Shown here: positions 59,948 to 64,000 of the stretch, one piece after another
Numbering within the stretch: the first letter of the stretch is position 1
Layout: every line of letters starts with the position of its first letter
DNA from: Roseitranquillus sediminis
Lineage (GTDB): Bacteria > Pseudomonadota > Alphaproteobacteria > Rhodobacterales > Rhodobacteraceae
Direction: 5' to 3'
Length of the DNA stretch: 64,000 nt
NCBI RefSeq assembly: GCF_016918935.1
Contig: NZ_JAFFOB010000016.1
Coordinates: 56,512 to 120,511 of the forward strand
Notes under the pieces: generated by a model
The model's database searches: none
Told to the model about the DNA's origin: nothing
The model's input: only the letters and a program-made list of their open reading frames with translations
Translations under genes and position numbers: made by a program

Positions 59948-61197
59948 GATTCACTCCGAGGTCTGACGTTGCTCATTACGAAACGGCTCTTTGGCATGGC
60001 CGGCAATCTCCTTGTGTCGATCTCCAGATCCTGATCCGGCATGTCGTAATCCATGCTATTCGCGAGAAATTCGCAGGAGGCCTTCATCAGTTCGATCGTG
60101 ATCCATTCGCCCGGGCAGCGGTGGTTCAGCTTGTGATCGCCGCCTCCCTGCGGAATGAAATTGAAGAGACTGCCATCCCAATGCTGAAAACGCTCGGGCC
60201 GGAACTCCTCCGGCGCATCCCAGGCTCGCGGATCGCGATTGGTGCCGTAGAGGTCCAGCATCACCCGTCGTCCCCGCGGGAACCTATAGCCGTTCCATTC
60301 GAAGTTGCGCCTTGCGCGCGCTATCACCGCGGGGAAGAATGGATAGAACCGACGGACCTCCTGCACGAAATGCTCCACGCTCCCGTCGTCGGTCTGGAGC
60401 ATCTGGCGGCAGGCCGGAAACCGATGCAGGGCGTGGGCGGCGAAGGTTATGAACACGGAGACGGCGACAGTCGGCCGCAGAATGTTCAGCAGTTCCACGG
60501 CGGCGATGCGGGGACTCAACGGCTCGCCATCCAAATCCCGCCAGGTAGCGATCACACGCGCCGCGCTGTCTTCCGGTGGATCCAGACGGCCGGCACGAAC
60601 GCCCTCGACGACGTCCTCGATCCACCTTTCAGACCGCTTACGGGACAGGCGGGACCACCAGTGCCTCGGACCGACCGATCCCGCGCAATCGAACAGCGCG
60701 GTGAGCTCCGCCGTGCGCCGACGGACCTCCGGCTCCGGCAGCGGAACTCCGGCCCATGTGCAAACGACTCTCGTCAGAAGCTGCTGCACCTCATCGTAAA
60801 GGACGACCCGGTCCTTCGCGGCCCAACTTTGGGCGTAGACGCTCCACGACCCGGCGGTCAGCTCTTTCAGGTTGTCGATCCGCTCGGGCGTCATGAGGGA
60901 CATGAACATCTGCTTACGGTGTCGGTGCGCGTCGCCGTCCAGCCCCTGAACGCCGCCCCGGCCGAAGAGGGTCTTCTGGATTCTGCCCGGCGTAGCGCCG
61001 CGCCGGACGAGCAGGTCGCGGCGATAGAACAACTCGGCCGCCTCCGGCCCGCTCATGCAGATCGTCGGGCGGAGCAAGAGCCGAGCCTGAAAGAGATCGG
61101 CCCCGTAACGGCGGCACCTCTTCGAGACGAACCCGTAGGGATCGAAGAGCAGGGCCAGCGTACTGTCGAAACTCTGATCGCGCGGAATGCGGGGCAC
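59944..61197 (-). CDS. CYP152-type cytochrome P450 (fatty-acid peroxygenase family)
   Basis: A 417-residue P450. The haem Cys loop is CPGEWITIELMKASCEF, with QGGGDHKLNHRCPG before it. The CYP152 marker LLNILRPTVAVSVF (Arg-Pro in the I helix instead of the usual acid-Thr pair) and RRFYPFFPAVIARARR are present. CYP152 enzymes use H2O2 to hydroxylate or decarboxylate fatty acids. GTG 61197 start. The coupling with a cation exchanger is unusual. Confidence 0.9.
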   Translation of the reverse strand: MPRIPRDQSFDSTLALLFDPYGFVSKRCRRYGADLFQARLLLRPTICMSGPEAAELFYRRDLLVRRGATPGRIQKTLFGRGGVQGLDGDAHRHRKQMFMSLMTPERIDNLKELTAGSWSVYAQSWAAKDRVVLYDEVQQLLTRVVCTWAGVPLPEPEVRRRTAELTALFDCAGSVGPRHWWSRLSRKRSERWIEDVVEGVRAGRLDPPEDSAARVIATWRDLDGEPLSPRIAAVELLNILRPTVAVSVFITFAAHALHRFPACRQMLQTDDGSVEHFVQEVRRFYPFFPAVIARARRNFEWNGYRFPRGRRVMLDLYGTNRDPRAWDAPEEFRPERFQHWDGSLFNFIPQGGGDHKLNHRCPGEWITIELMKASCEFLANSMDYDMPDQDLEIDTRRLPAMPKSRFVMSNVRPRSES

Positions 61198-61321
61198 CAG
61201 TTACGCTCCTAGCAACCCGTTCGGACAGGCCCGGGGTCCTCGCCACAGCGGATCCGTTCCGGACCGTTCTCCACCGGCGCAGCGACCGCCCTGCAGACCG
61301 TCGCTTCCGGCTCGTCTCCTC

Positions 61322-61798
61322 TCAAGCCTCCGCACGGTCTCTCGCCTTCGCGGGACGAAAGCTGTCCCACACGAGCAGCGCCGCGCCGGAGAAAACCGCC
61401 ACGTCGGCAAGGTTGAAAGCCGGCCAGTGGTAGGCTCCCACATGGAAGTCCAGAAAATCCGTGACGGCCTGAAGCCGCACCCGGTCAACCACGTTGCCCA
61501 GAGCACCGCCGATGACCAGTCCAAGCGCCACGCTGACCACCTGGCCTTGTGATCGCCACAGCCAGACGGAAAGCCACGCCACAATTGCGAAGGCGAGCAG
61601 GACCAGCGCCCACCAGGGCAATAGGCCGCCGAGCATTCCGAAGCTGACGCCATCGTTGCGGACAAGAACGAGGTTCATGACCGGCAGGACTTCCACACCG
61701 ACCGGCAGACTCGGTGAACTCAGAGCAAGCGCCTTGCTGCCCTGATCAAGAGCAAGCGCCGCAGCGGCAACGGCTAGCCCCAGAAAGCCCGCGCTCAT
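61322..61798 (-). CDS. lspA: Lipoprotein signal peptidase II
   Basis: A 158-residue four-helix membrane aspartyl protease. The catalytic aspartates are in GALGNVVDRVRL and FNLADVAVFSGA; the conserved LVRNDGVSFGML lies earlier. Start 61798 overlaps the HMA-CDF gene stop by 4 bases. An lspA attached to a metal exporter is typical of mobile Cd/Zn/Pb resistance operons, so this is probably an accessory copy, like lnt at 33872. Confidence 0.9.
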   Translation of the reverse strand: MSAGFLGLAVAAAALALDQGSKALALSSPSLPVGVEVLPVMNLVLVRNDGVSFGMLGGLLPWWALVLLAFAIVAWLSVWLWRSQGQVVSVALGLVIGGALGNVVDRVRLQAVTDFLDFHVGAYHWPAFNLADVAVFSGAALLVWDSFRPAKARDRAEA

Positions 61799-62667
61799 GT
61801 GCTCTCCTGCAGATCGGCTTTCGCATCGCGAATGATCGACCACGAGGATTGCAGGAACAGCCCGGCGATCACCGCCGCCACAACGAGATCAGGCCAGGCC
61901 GTGCCGGTCCAGGCGACCAGACCCGCCGCGAGAACGACGGCGGCGTTGCCGATGGCGTCGTTGCGCGAAAACAGCCACACCGCCCGCACATTGGCGTCGC
62001 CGGTCCGGTGAGGCAGTAGCGGAAGGACCGCAACCACATTGACGACGAGCGCGATCACCGCGAACAAACCCATCAACTCGGCCTCGGGCTGCTGCTGCAC
62101 CAGCACGCGGTAGGCCGTATTGGCGAGAACCCCAAGCCCGAGCGCGCCCAGGAACAGGCCCTGGATCAAGGCGGAACGGGCCCGCCAGACCAAGCTCCAG
62201 CCGATCGCCAGCACCCCGAGGAACGTGATCAGGCCGTCGCCGAGGAAATCGAGCGCATCGGCTTTCAGCGCCTGCGAACCGGAGATGAACCCGCCGAACA
62301 TCTCGATGACGCCGTAGCCGACGTTCAGCAGGATCACGATCCACAGCGCCCGCCGATAAGCCGGGGTGATATGGCTCAAGTCCTTCGGAAGATCATCGAT
62401 GTCCCCTTCGTGATCGACGTCGGAGCCGCCCAGGCGGTCGAGGCGATAACCGATCCCCGTTACCGCGCGCTCCACTTCCGGCAGTTGCGCGCCCGGATCG
62501 GACACATGCAGCGTCATGACCTGCGTTGCGGTCGAGACCTTCACTTCCTCCACCCCGACAGATCGAACCGCCTTCTCGATCTTTGCGGCGCAGGAGGGGC
62601 AGTCCATCCCGGTGACGCGATAACGGGCCATCTCTGCGGCGTTGTGGATCAGGTCTGGGCTGCTCAT
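61795..62667 (-). CDS. HMA domain fused to a CDF-type metal exporter
   Basis: A 290-residue protein. Residues about 13-80 form an HMA metal-binding domain (VTGMDCPSCAAKIEKAV). Residues from about 105 form a CDF-like membrane part with DALDFLGDGLITFLGVL and FSRNDAIGNAAVVLAAG, in which the usual HxxxD sites are replaced by D-containing motifs. Fusions of this kind accompany lspA and CadR/CmtR-like regulators in Cd, Pb or Zn resistance. Divergent from the ArsR gene, sharing its operator region. Confidence 0.9.
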   Translation of the reverse strand: MSSPDLIHNAAEMARYRVTGMDCPSCAAKIEKAVRSVGVEEVKVSTATQVMTLHVSDPGAQLPEVERAVTGIGYRLDRLGGSDVDHEGDIDDLPKDLSHITPAYRRALWIVILLNVGYGVIEMFGGFISGSQALKADALDFLGDGLITFLGVLAIGWSLVWRARSALIQGLFLGALGLGVLANTAYRVLVQQQPEAELMGLFAVIALVVNVVAVLPLLPHRTGDANVRAVWLFSRNDAIGNAAVVLAAGLVAWTGTAWPDLVVAAVIAGLFLQSSWSIIRDAKADLQEST

Positions 62668-62697
62668 CAGATTCTTCCTATCATCGGCGCGGGCAAA

Positions 62698-62717
62698 ATA
62701 TCACTGGTGGATGATAT
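62698..62717. promoter_or_regulatory. Dyad ATATCA-N8-TGATAT, candidate ArsR/CmtR operator
   Basis: A perfect 6-bp inverted repeat with 8-base spacing, overlapping the ATG of the ArsR-family gene and 30 bases upstream of the divergent HMA-CDF start. Site size and position fit binding by SmtB/ArsR-type repressors that release DNA upon metal binding. Confidence 0.6.
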
Positions 62718-63063
62718 GTCTACTGCGGGAATCCGATCCGTCGATCGGGAGGACTCCAGGGCCTCCCTGCAGCGGGCCAAGCTTCTCAGGGGGTTCGCGG
62801 ATCCCTCCCGACTGGCAATCCTTCAGGCCTTGAGCGACGGGCCTCTGTCGGTGGGGGAGATCGTCGGAGCGACAGGTCTCTCGCAGCCCAACGCGTCGAA
62901 CCACCTACGCTGCCTGAGCGAATGCGGTTTGGCGGTTGGAGAGCAACGGGGACGTCACGTCCATTATAGCTTGAGTGATCCGCGGATTTCCCGGTTGCTC
63001 GAGCTCATGGACGAAATACTGACCAACGTGGCGGTGGGTGTTGAAGATTGCCAGAACTACTAG
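62716..63063 (+). CDS. ArsR/SmtB-family metal-sensing repressor (CmtR/CadC-like)
   Basis: A 115-residue winged-helix repressor: AKLLRGFADPSRLAILQALS, SVGEIVGATGLSQPNASNHL and GRHVHYSLSDPRISRLLELM. Cys in CLSECG and near the C-terminus (VEDCQNY) match the CmtR type of Cd/Pb site (Cys pair in the DNA-reading helix plus a C-terminal Cys). ATG 62716 lies inside the operator dyad, as often seen in autoregulated members. It should repress the divergent HMA-CDF-lspA unit. Confidence 0.88.
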   Translation: MSTAGIRSVDREDSRASLQRAKLLRGFADPSRLAILQALSDGPLSVGEIVGATGLSQPNASNHLRCLSECGLAVGEQRGRHVHYSLSDPRISRLLELMDEILTNVAVGVEDCQNY

Positions 63064-63091
63064 CCCGCAAGTACATGTACCGCCCGCTGCT

Positions 63092-63823
63092 TCAGCCGAT
63101 CCGCGCCAGGACCGGGAAGGCGTCCAGGAGCCAGTAGGCTAATGCACTCAGCCGACCAGTCATCATGGCCAGCCCCATCAGGATCATGACGCCTCCCGCC
63201 GCCTGATGCAGGCGGCGACCCCAACGACCGATGCCCCGCAGCTTGCCGGCAACGGCGTCGGTGAAGCCGGCAACAATGAGAAATGGGATGCCGAGACCCG
63301 CCGAATAGACCGCGAGCAGAGCCATCCCGTCGGCGACGGTTGCACTGGCTGCGCTGGCGGTGAGGATGGCGCCCAGGATCGGACCAATGCACGGCGTCCA
63401 GCCGAACCCGAAGGCAAGCCCGAGAACGTAAGAGGCGACCGGCTGGCCGCCCGGCAAATCGAGGTGAAACCGCAGGTCGCGCTCCATCGCGGAGAAGCGA
63501 GCCGCTCCGATCATGAACAATCCGAACAGGATCACGATGGCGCCGCCGACGAGGTTCAGCTCATAGCGCCAGCGCAGGAGCGCTTGCCCCAAGGCCGTCG
63601 CCGAGGCGCCGAGGGTGACAAAGATCGTCGAGAAGCCGAGGACGAAGCAGAAACTAAGCCAGACGGCGGTCGCGCGTGAGGGCGCCGCTCCGCCGGAGAC
63701 CGTGCGCCCCGCAACATAGGAGACATAACCGGGCACCAGCGGCAGGACGCAAGGGGAGACGAACGAAATGGTGCCGGCCAGCAGTGCTGCCGAAACTCCA
63801 AGAAGGGAAAGGTCGACCGTCAT
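63092..63823 (-). CDS. ccdA: CcdA-type thiol-disulphide transporter
   Basis: A 243-residue six-helix membrane protein of the DsbD/CcdA family, with the two redox Cys motifs TISFVSPCVLPLVPGYV and FGWTPCIGPILGA. It moves electrons from cytoplasmic thioredoxin to periplasmic thiols for cytochrome c maturation or copper protein assembly. Start 63823 overlaps the upstream gene stop by 4 bases. Confidence 0.9.
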   Translation of the reverse strand: MTVDLSLLGVSAALLAGTISFVSPCVLPLVPGYVSYVAGRTVSGGAAPSRATAVWLSFCFVLGFSTIFVTLGASATALGQALLRWRYELNLVGGAIVILFGLFMIGAARFSAMERDLRFHLDLPGGQPVASYVLGLAFGFGWTPCIGPILGAILTASAASATVADGMALLAVYSAGLGIPFLIVAGFTDAVAGKLRGIGRWGRRLHQAAGGVMILMGLAMMTGRLSALAYWLLDAFPVLARIG

Positions 63824-64000
63824 GCGCCCGGCCGCACTCCGAGAGCGCCTCGCGGGAGCCGCAGGGCCGCGAGGTAGGCGACGCTGGGAACGATCACCCA
63901 CTGCAGCAGCGGCGTGAGGCCTGCGTCGAGGATCGGAACGACCGGCATGATCTCCCGATAGGCCCAGGCCGCTCGAACGACGATGTTCAGCCATTCGCTG
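63820..64000 (-). CDS. C-terminal end of a membrane protein, cut by the window edge
   Basis: The last about 59 codons of a leftward gene: SEWLNIVVRAAWAYREIMP, then VPILDAGLTPLLQWVIVPS with a hydrophobic segment, ending LGVRPGA. The stop overlaps the ccdA start (ATGA). The rest lies beyond the window, so the family cannot be given. Confidence 0.6.
   Translation of the reverse strand, partial: SEWLNIVVRAAWAYREIMPVVPILDAGLTPLLQWVIVPSVAYLAALRLPRGALGVRPGA

Noticed and set aside
59637..59954. Alternative minus-strand frames inside the CaCA exchanger
   Set aside because: Arg/Gly-rich frames without motifs; the exchanger frame has both alpha-repeat motifs.
1..64000. CRISPR arrays, tRNA and rRNA genes
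   Set aside because: No regularly spaced short repeats were seen, and no cloverleaf-like sequence or rRNA-like sequence was recognised by eye; a tRNA scan would be decisive.

Overview
The window is GC-rich and reads as accessory DNA of an alphaproteobacterium, most likely Rhodobacterales-like. This rests on protein style (MntR, CtaG, PCu(A)C, SCO and CYP152 families), the IS types, and the ArdC/ParB/strawberry-notch gene set typical of alphaproteobacterial plasmids and integrative elements. No rRNA, tRNA, CRISPR array or core housekeeping block was seen. The taxonomic statement is inference.

Left part (1 to about 27.1 kb) is a mobile-element backbone. It opens with a truncated N6-adenine DNA methyltransferase and an unknown partner gene, then an IS3-type insertion sequence. 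Next come two copies of a roughly 0.92-kb direct repeat flanking a secreted thermonuclease-like gene and a third small paralogue. A zinc-ribbon transposase-like gene follows, split by an IS110 element. The rest is a long leftward block: a DUF2493 gene, a vapBC-like toxin pair (on the opposite strand), a 1398-residue strawberry-notch methylase-helicase, a ParB-like protein, several small DUF genes (DUF3768, DUF6915-like, DUF6878-like), and an ArdC antirestriction protein. Many of these leftward genes are preceded by a related stem-loop leader, which I regard as the most interesting undescribed feature.

Middle part (27.1 to about 52.7 kb) is a metal and respiration island. It carries an MntR regulator, a P1B-type Zn/Cd ATPase, two CtaG proteins, three SCO copper chaperones, PCu(A)C, a DUF411 protein, DsbA/DsbB-like proteins, an extra Lnt, ZIP and CDF metal transporters, and a MerR regulator. 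It also carries a complete caa3-type oxidase cluster (CoxB with cytochrome c domain, fused CoxA-CoxC, a small membrane subunit and a tri-haem cytochrome c). Four promoters with a 19-bp spacer and a MerR-type dyad suggest one regulon tying copper/zinc handling to oxidase assembly.

Right part (52.7 to 64 kb) begins with decayed duplicates of the oxidase/ctaG region and a chimeric IS256/IS30 transposase remnant. It continues with a phnDCE-like ABC transporter joined to a MauG-type di-haem protein and divergent from a second MntR, then a CaCA exchanger with a CYP152 peroxygenase, LspA with an HMA-CDF metal exporter and its ArsR regulator, and a CcdA thiol transporter. Several genes carry single apparent frameshifts, which may be decay or assembly indels.
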